Source: Rhizobium sp. CIAT894 (GTDB lineage: Bacteria; Pseudomonadota; Alphaproteobacteria; Rhizobiales; Rhizobiaceae). From it: a DNA stretch of 64,000 bases. The DNA is taken from positions 124,001 to 188,000 of the forward strand of contig NZ_CP020948.1 of assembly GCF_000172795.2 (NCBI RefSeq). Reading direction: 5' to 3'. A model generated the notes under the pieces. It was not told where the DNA came from, did not search any database, and saw only the letters and a program-made list of their open reading frames with translations. Both the position numbers and the translations under genes were made by a program. This document shows, piece after piece, positions 8,573 through 16,822 of the stretch (position 1 is the stretch's first letter; every line of letters starts with the position of its first letter).

Positions 8573-9637
8573 ATGAAGGGGATCCGCCAGCTTGCCGAAC
8601 AGTTGAATATTTCGATCGGCACAGTCTCCCGGGCGCTGAACGGCAAGCCTGATGTCAACGAGGAAACGCGGCGCCGCGTGCTGGCCGCAGCCGAGGAACT
8701 CGGCTATGTCGCCAACCAATCGGGGCGGAGCCTGAGGCAGGGCGAGACGAAGGTCATCGGCCTGATGATCGAATCGAGCGCCGAGGCGGTCGAAAATGCC
8801 GACAACTTCTTTCTCGGCGTCACCAGCGGCCTGCAGAGCGTCTTTGCCCGCCACAAGCTCGACCTGATCATGCTGCCCTGCCCGAGCGACGAAGACCCGC
8901 ACGAATATCTGAAGCGGATCGTGGCGCGCCGCATCGTCGATGCGATGATCATCTCGAATATGCAGCGCATCGACCGGCGCATCGATCTTCTGTCACGGGC
9001 AAGGATCCCCTTCGTTGCGGTCGGCCGCAGCCTTTCCCCCGGCAATTTCCCCTGGATCGATCTCGATTTCGAAGGCGTGGCCGACCGTGCTGTTGAACGG
9101 CTGGTCGCGCGCGGCCACCGCCGGATCGCGATCACGGCACCGTCGAGCGAGGTCAACCTCGGCTATGTCTTTCTCGAGAGCTATCGCCGCGCGCTGGCGC
9201 GGCACGGTATCGCCTTCGATCCGTCGCTCGTCATCCGCGTCAAATCGAGTGAACCGGGCGGCTACCAGGCGGCCCATGAGCTGCTGCTCCTTGAAGAGCG
9301 GCCAACGGCGGTAATTCTGATCTACGAGCTGATGGCGATCGGCCTCTACCGCCGCCTGATGGAATCGGGCGTCATGCCCGGCCGCGACCTTGCCGTGATC
9401 GGCTTCCGCGATGCCCCGCGCGCACGGTTCCTAAACCCTTCGCTCAGTTGCTTCCGTATGTCGCTCTATGATCTCGGCGTCGCGCTCGGACAGACGCTTC
9501 TCGCCAATGTGCCGGCCTATCGCGCGTTCTATCCTGAAGCGGGACACAATATTGTCTGGCCGCTCGAACTGGTTCCGGGGGAAAGCGACGCGTTTGAGAT
9601 CGGGACGGCGAAAAGGCGTTCGAGCCCGAGCGGTTGA
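8573..9637 (+). CDS. LacI family transcriptional regulator
   Basis: DNA-binding repressor, 354 aa. N-terminal helix-turn-helix IRQLAEQLNISIGTVSRALN with the hinge segment LGYVANQSGRSLRQG, followed by a periplasmic-binding-protein-like ligand domain (VIGLMIES, GHRRIAITAP, DLAVIGFRDAP). The ATG at 8573 is preferred over 8522, since the HTH begins three residues later. Divergent from the sugar operon and close to a perfect palindromic operator, so it most likely represses that operon until the imported sugar or a catabolite binds. Confidence 0.93.
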   Translation: MKGIRQLAEQLNISIGTVSRALNGKPDVNEETRRRVLAAAEELGYVANQSGRSLRQGETKVIGLMIESSAEAVENADNFFLGVTSGLQSVFARHKLDLIMLPCPSDEDPHEYLKRIVARRIVDAMIISNMQRIDRRIDLLSRARIPFVAVGRSLSPGNFPWIDLDFEGVADRAVERLVARGHRRIAITAPSSEVNLGYVFLESYRRALARHGIAFDPSLVIRVKSSEPGGYQAAHELLLLEERPTAVILIYELMAIGLYRRLMESGVMPGRDLAVIGFRDAPRARFLNPSLSCFRMSLYDLGVALGQTLLANVPAYRAFYPEAGHNIVWPLELVPGESDAFEIGTAKRRSSPSG

Positions 9638-9643
9638 CACGCC

Positions 9644-10981
9644 TCACGTGGGGGCTGCGAAAAACCGGTTCTCCGGCCGCGGCAAGCCAAGATGTTCGCG
9701 CAGCGTCGTGCCGTCATATTCGCTGCGGAACAGGCCGCGGCGCTGAAGCTCCGGAACCAGTCGCTCGGTGACGTCAAGAAGACCCTGCGGCAGATAGGGG
9801 AAGACGATATTGAAGCCGTCCGAGCCTTCCTCCTCCAGCCAGCGTTCCATCTCGTCGGCAATGCTTGCGGGCGTGCCGACGAAGGCGAGGCCGGCATAGC
9901 CACCGTAGCGTTGCGCCAGTTGGCGGACGGTCAGCCTCTCCTCGGCTGCAAGTTTCAGCACCTGGGCGCGGCCGGTCTTGCTGGCATTGGTGTCGGGAAT
10001 ATCGGCTGGCAGCGGTGCGTCGGGATCGAAGCCGGAAGCATCATGCCCGAGCGCGATCGAGAGCGAGGCGATGGCGCTGTCGTAATGTACCAGGCTGTCG
10101 AGTGCGGCGCGCTTGGCGCGTGCCTCCTCGATGCTCTCGCCGACGATGACGAAGGCGGCCGGCAGGATCTTCAGATGCTCGCGGTTGCGGCCGATCGTTT
10201 CCATGCGGCCCTTGATAGCGGCATAGAGCGCCTTGCCGGCGGCAAGATCGCGCGGTGAACAGAAGACCATTTCGGCAGTCTCGGCGGCAAGCTGGCGGCC
10301 GGGATCTGATTGGCCGGCCTGGACGATGACAGGCCAGCCCTGCGGCGGGCGGGCAATATTAAGCGGCCCGCGGACGCTGAGCTCCTCCCCCTTGTGGCCG
10401 AGCACGTGCATCTTGTCAGGATCGAAGAACAGGCCGCTTTCCCGGTCGCGGATGAAAGCATCGTCGGCGAAGCTGTCCCACAGCCCGGTCACGACATCGT
10501 AGAATTCCCGGGCGCGATGATAACGCTCGCCATGCTCTACATGTTCGTCGAGACCGAAATTCAGCGCGGCGTCGGGGTTGGACGTAGTGACAATGTTCCA
10601 GCCGGCACGGCCGCCGCTAATGTGATCGAGCGAGGCGAAACGTCGGGCGATATGATAGGGCTCGTCGAATGTGGTGGAAGCGGTGGCAACGAGGCCGATG
10701 CGCTCCGTCACGGCCGCCAGTGCCGACAGCAATGTGAAGGGCTCGAAGGAGGTTACCGTGTGGCTGCGCCTGAGCGCCTCGACCGGCATGTTGAGCACGG
10801 CAAGGTGATCGGCCATGAAGAAGGCGTCGAATTTCGCCTGTTCCAGCGCCTGCGCGAAGGACTTCAGATGCACGAAATTGAAGTTGGCGTCGGGGTAGGA
10901 ACCGGGATAGCGCCATGCACCGGTATGCAGGCTGACGGGACGCATGAAGGCGCCGAGGCGCAATTGCCGTGAACGGGTCAT
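9644..10981 (-). CDS. LLM class flavin-dependent monooxygenase (NtaA/SnaA/DszA family)
   Basis: FMNH2-dependent oxygenase of the bacterial luciferase-like superfamily, 445 aa. Family landmarks: GAWRYPGSYPDANFNFVHL at the N-terminus, FMADHLAVLN, SFEPFTLLSALA, GRAGWNIVTTSNPDAALNFG and the C-terminal GFNIVFPYLPQGLLD. ATG at 10981 has GAGGAAAATC upstream. Members oxidise chelators, sulfones or other heteroatom compounds and need a separate flavin reductase; none is encoded in this window. Divergent from an SfnB-like flavoprotein and paralogous to the gene at 17.9 kb. Confidence 0.9.
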   Translation of the reverse strand: MTRSRQLRLGAFMRPVSLHTGAWRYPGSYPDANFNFVHLKSFAQALEQAKFDAFFMADHLAVLNMPVEALRRSHTVTSFEPFTLLSALAAVTERIGLVATASTTFDEPYHIARRFASLDHISGGRAGWNIVTTSNPDAALNFGLDEHVEHGERYHRAREFYDVVTGLWDSFADDAFIRDRESGLFFDPDKMHVLGHKGEELSVRGPLNIARPPQGWPVIVQAGQSDPGRQLAAETAEMVFCSPRDLAAGKALYAAIKGRMETIGRNREHLKILPAAFVIVGESIEEARAKRAALDSLVHYDSAIASLSIALGHDASGFDPDAPLPADIPDTNASKTGRAQVLKLAAEERLTVRQLAQRYGGYAGLAFVGTPASIADEMERWLEEEGSDGFNIVFPYLPQGLLDVTERLVPELQRRGLFRSEYDGTTLREHLGLPRPENRFFAAPT

Positions 10982-11203
10982 GATTTTCCTCATGGATCGG
11001 GCAAGGTAGGCCGCCTGCTCCGCATTGGGCTTTTTCTATCGGCGCGGCGACGCACCCGACAATGGTTACGTAGGGAGGGGTCGAAATCAAATCGAGGCCG
11101 GGAAGGTTGGAATTTCATCGTCCCCCGGGAGCCTCGCCGCGCGAATGTCGGGCCTGAACCCTAATCGCGGCCTCCGAAGGCCGATAAGCAAACACTTTTT
11201 ATT

Positions 11204-11222
11204 TTCTATCGCATCTATAGAA
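11204..11222. promoter_or_regulatory. inverted repeat in divergent promoter region
   Basis: TTCTAT-N7-ATAGAA lies in the 305-bp non-coding gap (10982-11286) between the divergent monooxygenase and SfnB-like genes, 65 bp before the latter's ATG. AT-rich flanks on both sides contrast with the GC-rich genes. Likely operator or promoter; no binding protein is encoded nearby. The rest of the gap shows nothing recognisable. Confidence 0.45.
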
Positions 11223-11286
11223 TTTGTACTCTTATCTCGACGCTCGATTTCTTTCACCGATAGGACCGTCAGAATTGGAGACGTCT

Positions 11287-12504
11287 ATGAATAACGTGCT
11301 GAGGCAAGCAGATCAGATCCGGCCGGTGGCCGACCGTATCGGCAGCGATGAGGAAGCGATCGCAACCGCCCGCAGGCTGGCGGCGCAATTTGCGGCAAGC
11401 GCCGCGCACCGCGACAGCGACCGGATACTGCCCTTTGCCGAACTCGACCTGCTCGCGCAGTCCGGCCTTCTGGCGATCACCGTGCCGGCGCAATATGGCG
11501 GGTTGGACGTCTCGAACGCGGTGCTCGCCGAAATCACGGCGATCCTTTCCGAAGCGGACGGTTCGATCGGTCAGATTCCGCAGAACCATTTCTATATCCT
11601 CGAAGCCTTGAGAACGGACGGCAGCGAAGAGCAGCAGCGCTATTTCTTCGGCCGGGTGCTTGCCGGCGACCGGTTCGGCAATGCGCTTTCCGAGCGCGGC
11701 ACGAAGACGGTCGGGCACTACAACACGCGCATCACCCGCGACGGCCCGGGCTACCGGATCAATGGCCGCAAATTCTATTCCACAGGCGTGCTCTTTGCCG
11801 ATTGGATCACCGTCTTCGCACTCGATGCGGAGGAGCGGCTGACCATGGCCTTCGTGCCGAAGGGCACCCAGGGCGTCGAGGTCGTCGACGACTGGGACGG
11901 TTTTGGCCAGCGCACCACCGGCAGCGGCACGACGATCCTCGACAATGTCTATGTCAGCGCCGATTCCGTGGTCTTCCATCACAAGGGCTTCGAACGGCCG
12001 ACGACGATCGGCTCGGTCGGCCAGATCATCCATGCCGGTATCGATCTCGGCATCGCGCGGGCAGCTTTTGCCGAAACGCTTGAGTTCGTCAGGACGAAAT
12101 CGCGCCCTTGGATGGATAGCGGCCTCGACCGCGCCTCCGACGATCCGCTGACGATCGCCAAGGTCGGCCAGATCGCCATCCGGCTGGAAGCCGCGACCGC
12201 TCTTGTCGAACGCGCCGGCCACAAGGTGGATGCCGCGCAGGTCGAGACGACGGAACAAAAGGTGGTCGAGGCCACGCTTGCAGTCGCCGCCGCCAAGGTG
12301 CTGACGACTGAGGTGGCGCTCGAGGCCTCGAATACGCTCTTCGAGCTCGCCGGAACCTCGTCGGTGCAGATCGGCCTCAATCTCGACCGCCACTGGCGCA
12401 ATGCCCGCACCCATACGCTGCACGATCCGGTACGCTGGAAATATCACGTCGTCGGCAACTATCATCTGAACGGCGTGACGCCGCCGAAGAACGGCGCGCT
12501 CTGA
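11287..12504 (+). CDS. acyl-CoA dehydrogenase family flavoprotein (SfnB/DszC-like)
   Basis: 405-aa member of the acyl-CoA dehydrogenase fold with the features of the SfnB/DszC monooxygenase branch: FGNALSERGT in place of the classic dehydrogenase loop, GRKFYSTGVLFADWI, FGQRTTGSGTTILDNV, and C-terminal LDRHWRNARTHTLHDPVRWK. This branch uses reduced flavin and oxygen on sulfur or nitrogen compounds (sulfone/sulfide catabolism) and does not dehydrogenate acyl-CoA. ATG at 11287 has GGAG nearby. It faces the LLM monooxygenase and has a paralogue at 12.8-14.0 kb, a gene partnership typical of sulfur scavenging. Confidence 0.88.
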   Translation: MNNVLRQADQIRPVADRIGSDEEAIATARRLAAQFAASAAHRDSDRILPFAELDLLAQSGLLAITVPAQYGGLDVSNAVLAEITAILSEADGSIGQIPQNHFYILEALRTDGSEEQQRYFFGRVLAGDRFGNALSERGTKTVGHYNTRITRDGPGYRINGRKFYSTGVLFADWITVFALDAEERLTMAFVPKGTQGVEVVDDWDGFGQRTTGSGTTILDNVYVSADSVVFHHKGFERPTTIGSVGQIIHAGIDLGIARAAFAETLEFVRTKSRPWMDSGLDRASDDPLTIAKVGQIAIRLEAATALVERAGHKVDAAQVETTEQKVVEATLAVAAAKVLTTEVALEASNTLFELAGTSSVQIGLNLDRHWRNARTHTLHDPVRWKYHVVGNYHLNGVTPPKNGAL

Positions 12505-12584
12505 AGTTTCAGCTGTTTCCAAAAGCCACTGCCGGTGCCGGCGGTGGGTTCAGGTTGCTTACAAACCGCCGCAAACCCACGACG

Positions 12585-12698
12585 TCATCCTCGGCCTTGT
12601 GCCGAGGATCTGCGTACGTCCAATTAAGCGCCTGAAAATAAACGGTTTCCTGCTAGGAAATTGCCGTGGTCAGATGCTCGGCACAAGGCCGAGCATGA
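12585..12698. repeat. paired palindromic repeat (two 28-bp inverted arms)
   Basis: Arms at 12585-12612 and 12671-12698 are inverted copies of one another, differing at two positions. Each arm is itself a hairpin (CCTCGGC/GCCGAGG with loop CTTGT; GCTCGGC/GCCGAGC with loop ACAAG). Non-coding, between convergent flavoprotein genes. Structure matches a mobile palindromic intergenic element of rhizobia. Confidence 0.75.
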
Positions 12699-12724
12699 AG
12701 GAGGAGAGGTTGTCACAAGCTGAT

Positions 12725-12749
12725 CCACCGCGGCGGTGGGGTTTTGCTT
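12725..12749 (+). terminator. possible intrinsic terminator
   Basis: Short GC hairpin CCACCG-CGG-CGGTGG followed by GGTTTTGCTTT, downstream of the SfnB-like gene. The 3-base loop and the interrupted T-run make it a weak candidate. Confidence 0.4.
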
Positions 12750-12769
12750 TCGGTGATGAGGATCCCGCC

Positions 12770-13978
12770 TCAGCTGTAGAGACTGACTTCCGGTATCCGG
12801 TCGTTCAGCACGAATTCGCCGACTTCCCTTGCCTTGTAGAAGACCGGATCGTGCAGCGTGTGGGTGCGGACATTGCGCCAGAACCGGTCGAAGCGGTGTT
12901 TGTCCGCCGTCGAGCGTGCGCCCGTCAACTCGAAGACGCGCGAGGTGATGTCGAGCGAGGCATGGGTGGCGTGGACTTTGGCGGCATAGGCTTCCGCCGC
13001 CGCCTCGCCGCGCTCGCGCGCCGTCACATCGGGGCCGCGGGTAAGGCCGGCCTGCACGGCTGATGCCGCGCTGTCGGCAAGGGCTGCCGAAGCCTTCAGT
13101 GTGGCGGTGAATTCGCCGACGCGCTCAAGGATATAGGGATCGTCGGCGGCGCGCTCGACGCCTGAGGTGATCCACGGCCGGGTGGTGGTTCTGACATAAT
13201 CGACAGCCGCCTGCAGCGCGCCTTCGGCCGTGCCGAGATAAAAATTGACGAAGACCAGCTGGATGAATGGCGTGTTGAAGGTTGAAAGCACCGGTGCTGC
13301 GGCATCGGGCGCAGCGGGAACGCCGACGAAATCCTCCTCATAGACGGGGAAATCGTGGAACTCGACGCTGCCGCTGTCGGACAGGCGCTGGCCGATATTG
13401 TCCCAGTCGTCGTTGGCGACGTAGCCGGGGCGATTGGTCGGCACGGCGAAGCCGGCGATTTTGTCGTCGAGGGCCGCATTGGCGTTGATATAGTCGGAGA
13501 CCCGGGCCGCAGTGGAGAAGGATTTGCGGCCGTTCAGCACATAGCCGTTGCCGCGGCGGGTCAGCACCAATCCGGGATCGCGTGGATTGACCGCCGCCCC
13601 CCAGTAAAGGTTCCTTGCGACAGTCTCGCTGCCCAGCGCATGGGCGCGCGCGGGTTCGAGCGCCCAATAGATATATTGGCTGTTGACATAGTGATAGCCG
13701 AGCAACTGGCCGATCGAGCTTTCGCCGCGGGCAAGAATGCGCACGAGCTTCAGCCCGTCGACCCAGTCGAGACCGCCACCGCCGATGCTGGTGGGATGCA
13801 GCGCGTTGAGCAGGCCGGCATTCTTCAGTTTGATGATCTCGGCAAGCGGGGGGCCGCCTTCGCGATCGAGATCGGCGGCACGCCGGGAAAGGTCGGCCGA
13901 GATTTCCTCGGCGCGGGCAAAGAGGTCTTCGCGTGTCGGGTTGCGACTGGCCGCGAAGATCACATTGGATTGGCTCAT
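12770..13978 (-). CDS. acyl-CoA dehydrogenase family flavoprotein (SfnB/DszC-like)
   Basis: 402 aa, second member of the monooxygenase-like acyl-CoA dehydrogenase branch. Visible blocks: GGGGLDWVDGLKLVRILA, SIGQLLGYHYVNSQY, GRKSFSTAARVSDYI, DNIGQRLSDSGSVEF and C-terminal FDRFWRNVRTHTLHDPV. ATG at 13978 follows GGAG by 9 nt; a longer open frame to 14296 runs into the binding-protein gene and is not used. It is downstream of the Rbs-type binding protein and separated from it by a strong stem-loop, so it is probably co-transcribed. Likely oxidises the substrate imported by that system, using reduced flavin. Confidence 0.88.
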   Translation of the reverse strand: MSQSNVIFAASRNPTREDLFARAEEISADLSRRAADLDREGGPPLAEIIKLKNAGLLNALHPTSIGGGGLDWVDGLKLVRILARGESSIGQLLGYHYVNSQYIYWALEPARAHALGSETVARNLYWGAAVNPRDPGLVLTRRGNGYVLNGRKSFSTAARVSDYINANAALDDKIAGFAVPTNRPGYVANDDWDNIGQRLSDSGSVEFHDFPVYEEDFVGVPAAPDAAAPVLSTFNTPFIQLVFVNFYLGTAEGALQAAVDYVRTTTRPWITSGVERAADDPYILERVGEFTATLKASAALADSAASAVQAGLTRGPDVTARERGEAAAEAYAAKVHATHASLDITSRVFELTGARSTADKHRFDRFWRNVRTHTLHDPVFYKAREVGEFVLNDRIPEVSLYS

Positions 13979-14006
13979 GGCGGAACTCCAAATCTTCAAA
14001 AGATGA

Positions 14007-14035
14007 TCCGGCGGGAACCGAACGCTCCCGCCGGA
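14007..14035 (-). other. intercistronic stem-loop
   Basis: TCCGGCGGG / CCCGCCGGA, 9-bp perfect stem with an 11-base loop, between the Rbs-type binding-protein gene and the downstream flavoprotein gene. No T-run. Position mirrors stem-loops after four other binding-protein genes in the window. Confidence 0.7.
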
Positions 14036-14055
14036 AAGATCGAGGATGAAAAGCC

Positions 14056-15102
14056 TCAGAACAGCTTGTCCGGGATCCAGCTGGCGGTCGCCGCATCGCT
14101 CGTGCTGAAGGCTGGGATCTTTGCGGCCAGTTCCTCGATCGTCTTGACGCCGGCGGCGCGCAGGCTCTCCTGCGTCAGAAGCGTCGGTTTGACCGTGATC
14201 TGATGAGGAACGGTCTGCCCGGCTATTTCGAGGACGGCGGCGCGGATGGAGACTGCGCCGACCACGGCCGGATTGGTTGCGACGGTCGCGACCCACGGGC
14301 TGCCTTCCTCAGTGATTTCCTGGATATCGGCGGTCGAGACATCGGCCGAATAGATCTTGAGTTTTTTCGATATGCCAAGATCGTTGGCGGCGAGCTTCAC
14401 GCCGCGGGCGAATTCGTCATAGGGGGCAAAGACCACAGAAATATCGGGATTGGCGGTGAGCGCGGCCTTCGCCTGGTCGGCGGTCGAGGTCGCCGTCGTA
14501 TCGCTGACATTGCCGAAGCGAGCCTTTTCGACCACGCCGGTATTTTCGGACTTGAACTTGTCCCAGACTTCGTTGCGGCGGTCGAGCGGCGCAAAGCCGG
14601 CGACATAGACATAGCCGGCTTTGAAGTCCTTGCCGTTATCCTTCACCGCCTGTTCGAGGGCAAGCGAGGCGAGCTCGTGATCGCTCTGCTCGACCTGCGG
14701 GATCTTCGGATTGTTGAGGTTGACGTCGAAGGCCACGACCTTGATGCCCTTGTCGAGTGCCTGTTGCACGACATCGCCGAGCGATTCCGGCAGGCCATGG
14801 TCGATGACGATGCCGGAGACGCCGAGATTGATCGCCTGCAGGATCTGCTCCCGCTGCTCGGCGGCGTCCTGCCGTCCCGGGAAGACGCGCAGGTCGATAT
14901 CCAGCGCCTTGGCCTGGGCCTCAGCACCGGCCTGATAGGCCTGGAAGAAATCACCGGCCGAGATGTAGCTGATCAGCGCCACCTTCACGCCACCCTTGTC
15001 GAAGGGCGCCGGCGCGCCGGACAGGCCGTCGGCGCTTGCACCCTGAATGAAGATGAAGGGAATGACGGCGGCAGACAGCGCAAGCCGTGCGAGGGATTTC
15101 AT
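14056..15102 (-). CDS. sugar-type ABC transporter substrate-binding protein (RbsB-like)
   Basis: Periplasmic receptor, 348 aa, with signal peptide MKSLARLALSAAVIPFIFIQ ending GASADG. The mature part has the periplasmic-binding/LacI fold: VKVALISYISAGDFFQAYQAGAEAQAKAL, GVSGIVIDHGLPESL and DISVVFAPYDEFARG. It is divergent from the matching ATPase/permease genes at 15.3-17.9 kb, an unusual split of one transporter over two transcripts. Although Rbs-type, neighbours are flavin monooxygenases, so the ligand may not be a sugar. Confidence 0.88.
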   Translation of the reverse strand: MKSLARLALSAAVIPFIFIQGASADGLSGAPAPFDKGGVKVALISYISAGDFFQAYQAGAEAQAKALDIDLRVFPGRQDAAEQREQILQAINLGVSGIVIDHGLPESLGDVVQQALDKGIKVVAFDVNLNNPKIPQVEQSDHELASLALEQAVKDNGKDFKAGYVYVAGFAPLDRRNEVWDKFKSENTGVVEKARFGNVSDTTATSTADQAKAALTANPDISVVFAPYDEFARGVKLAANDLGISKKLKIYSADVSTADIQEITEEGSPWVATVATNPAVVGAVSIRAAVLEIAGQTVPHQITVKPTLLTQESLRAAGVKTIEELAAKIPAFSTSDAATASWIPDKLF

Positions 15103-15172
15103 CGTCGCGTTCCTTTTAGCAATAAGAGGCGTCGTCTGACAGGACCGGCAGCCCTCGCGACGCGTCGGATTA

Positions 15173-15191
15173 TTTAGATATAATCTCTATG
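15173..15191. promoter_or_regulatory. promoter motif shared with the 19.3-kb promoter
   Basis: TTTAGA-TAT-AATCTCTATG in the divergent region between the binding protein (ATG 15102) and the ATPase (ATG 15338). A near copy, TTTAGA-GTCT-AACCTCTATG, stands at 19342-19361 before the oligopeptide-type binding protein. CTCTA-N9-TAGAG (15185-15203) forms an overlapping inverted repeat. Candidate common operator. Confidence 0.45.
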
Positions 15192-15337
15192 TTTTTAGTA
15201 GAGTAAATGATCCGATTTTACCGGCTGCGGGAGATTCTTTGTTTCCCGCAGACAGTTCGCAAGGGAAAGGCGTGCCTGGAGTTCGACCGCCCGGACAGGG
15301 CACACTCCCGATACAAATGCAGCCCCGGACACGATCG

Positions 15338-16822
15338 ATGCCGCTTCTTCAGATTGACAACATCACCCGCAGCTTCGGCTCGACACGGGCGCTTGCCGGT
15401 GCCGCTCTTTCGATGGAGCGTGGCGAGATCGTGGCGCTGATGGGGGCCAACGGGGCGGGCAAATCGACGCTGGTCAAGATCCTGTCCGGCGTGCTTGCGG
15501 CCGATGGCGGCATGGTCAGTTTCGACGGCCGCCCTTTTGCGCCGCGCAGTCCGGCCGAAGCGGCAAGAGCCGGCGTCGTCACCGTGCATCAGTCGACCGA
15601 TCTGGTCGGCGCCGCCGGATTGACCGTCGCCGATGCCCTGCTTCTCAACCGGTTCGCCGATCGCAGTACGCCCTTCTTCGTCTCGCGCGCCGGCATTCGC
15701 CACGCCGCACAGGCCATGCTCGATGCTGCCGGTTTCAGCCTGCCGCTCGATCGTGATTTCGGCGAACTCACCAGCGCCGACCGGCAACTCGTGGCAATCG
15801 CCCGGGCGCTTGCCAACCGCGCCGACCTCCTCATCCTCGACGAGCCGACGGCGAGCCTTTCCGGAGAGGAAAGCCGCCGCCTCTTCGATATTCTGCTCAA
15901 GCTTCGCGAGCGGGGCCTGGCAATCCTCTATATCTCTCATCGCACAGCCGATCTCGAAGCCATCGCCGACCGCGCGCTCGTCATGCGCGGCGGTCGTGTC
16001 GTCGGCACCTTCGCGCGGCCAATCGATTTTTCGGTCGCCATCGAGACGATGATCGGCCGCAGGCTGGATGCGGCGCGGCCGGATGCGCGGCCCGCGGCGG
16101 GGCCGGCGATTTTCGAAATGCGCGATATCAGCCTGCTGCCCGGAAGTGCGACCTTCGATCTGTCATTGCACGAAGGCGAGGTGGTGGCGGTCACCGGCGT
16201 GCTCGGCGCCGGCAAGAGCCGGCTGCTGCAGGCGATCTTCGGCGTGACGGCGCTTCGCCGTGGCGCGATGTTTCTCGATGGCCGTCCCTACCGGCCGAAA
16301 AACCCGGCCGAAGCGATCGCTGCGGGTGTCGCAATGGCGGCCGAAGACCGGCATCGTTCCTCGCTGATGCCGCCGGCATGGCCCGGCCATTCGCTGTCAG
16401 CAACGATCAGCCTGCCGCATCTCGGCAAATGGTATCCCCACGGTTTTCTCCTCGGCGGACGGGAGCGGCGCGAGGCCGAGCAGGCGATTGCCCGTTTCGG
16501 CATCAAGGCCGCCGGCCCGCTCGCTTCGATCTGGTCGCTGTCCGGCGGCAACCAGCAGAAGGCGGTGATCGCCCGCTGGGAGGCAGAACCAAGCCGGCTG
16601 CTGCTGCTCGACGAACCGTTCCAGGGCGTCGACGTCGGCGCCCGCCATGACATCATCCGGGCAATCCGTTCCCGCACCGACCGGGCGACGCTGATCGCGA
16701 CCTCCGATCCGGAGGAGGCGTATGAGGTGGCCGACCGCATCCTGGTCATCGACCGCCACGTGTTGGAATCCGCTGCAGGCGGCTTTGCCGCTCTTTCCGC
16801 CATTCAGGGAATTTCCGCATGA
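15338..16822 (+). CDS. sugar-type ABC transporter ATP-binding protein, two ATPase domains (RbsA/MglA-like)
   Basis: 494 aa with two fused nucleotide-binding domains. Domain 1: Walker A GANGAGKST at 36-44 and Walker B LLILDEPTASLS, but its signature is degenerate (LTSADRQLVAIA instead of LSGGxxQ). Domain 2: atypical Walker A GVLGAGKSR near 287-295, intact LSGGNQQKAVIARW and Walker B LLLLDEPFQGVD. ATG at 15338 (MPLLQID) is used; an in-frame ATG at 15317 is possible. The next gene overlaps by 4 nt, so the permease is translationally coupled. Confidence 0.9.
   Translation: MPLLQIDNITRSFGSTRALAGAALSMERGEIVALMGANGAGKSTLVKILSGVLAADGGMVSFDGRPFAPRSPAEAARAGVVTVHQSTDLVGAAGLTVADALLLNRFADRSTPFFVSRAGIRHAAQAMLDAAGFSLPLDRDFGELTSADRQLVAIARALANRADLLILDEPTASLSGEESRRLFDILLKLRERGLAILYISHRTADLEAIADRALVMRGGRVVGTFARPIDFSVAIETMIGRRLDAARPDARPAAGPAIFEMRDISLLPGSATFDLSLHEGEVVAVTGVLGAGKSRLLQAIFGVTALRRGAMFLDGRPYRPKNPAEAIAAGVAMAAEDRHRSSLMPPAWPGHSLSATISLPHLGKWYPHGFLLGGRERREAEQAIARFGIKAAGPLASIWSLSGGNQQKAVIARWEAEPSRLLLLDEPFQGVDVGARHDIIRAIRSRTDRATLIATSDPEEAYEVADRILVIDRHVLESAAGGFAALSAIQGISA

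Noticed and set aside
12770..14296. 508-aa version of the second SfnB-like flavoprotein
   Set aside because: The extra ~106 residues are arginine-rich and antisense-like, overlap the binding-protein gene and lack a ribosome site; the ATG at 13978 is used.
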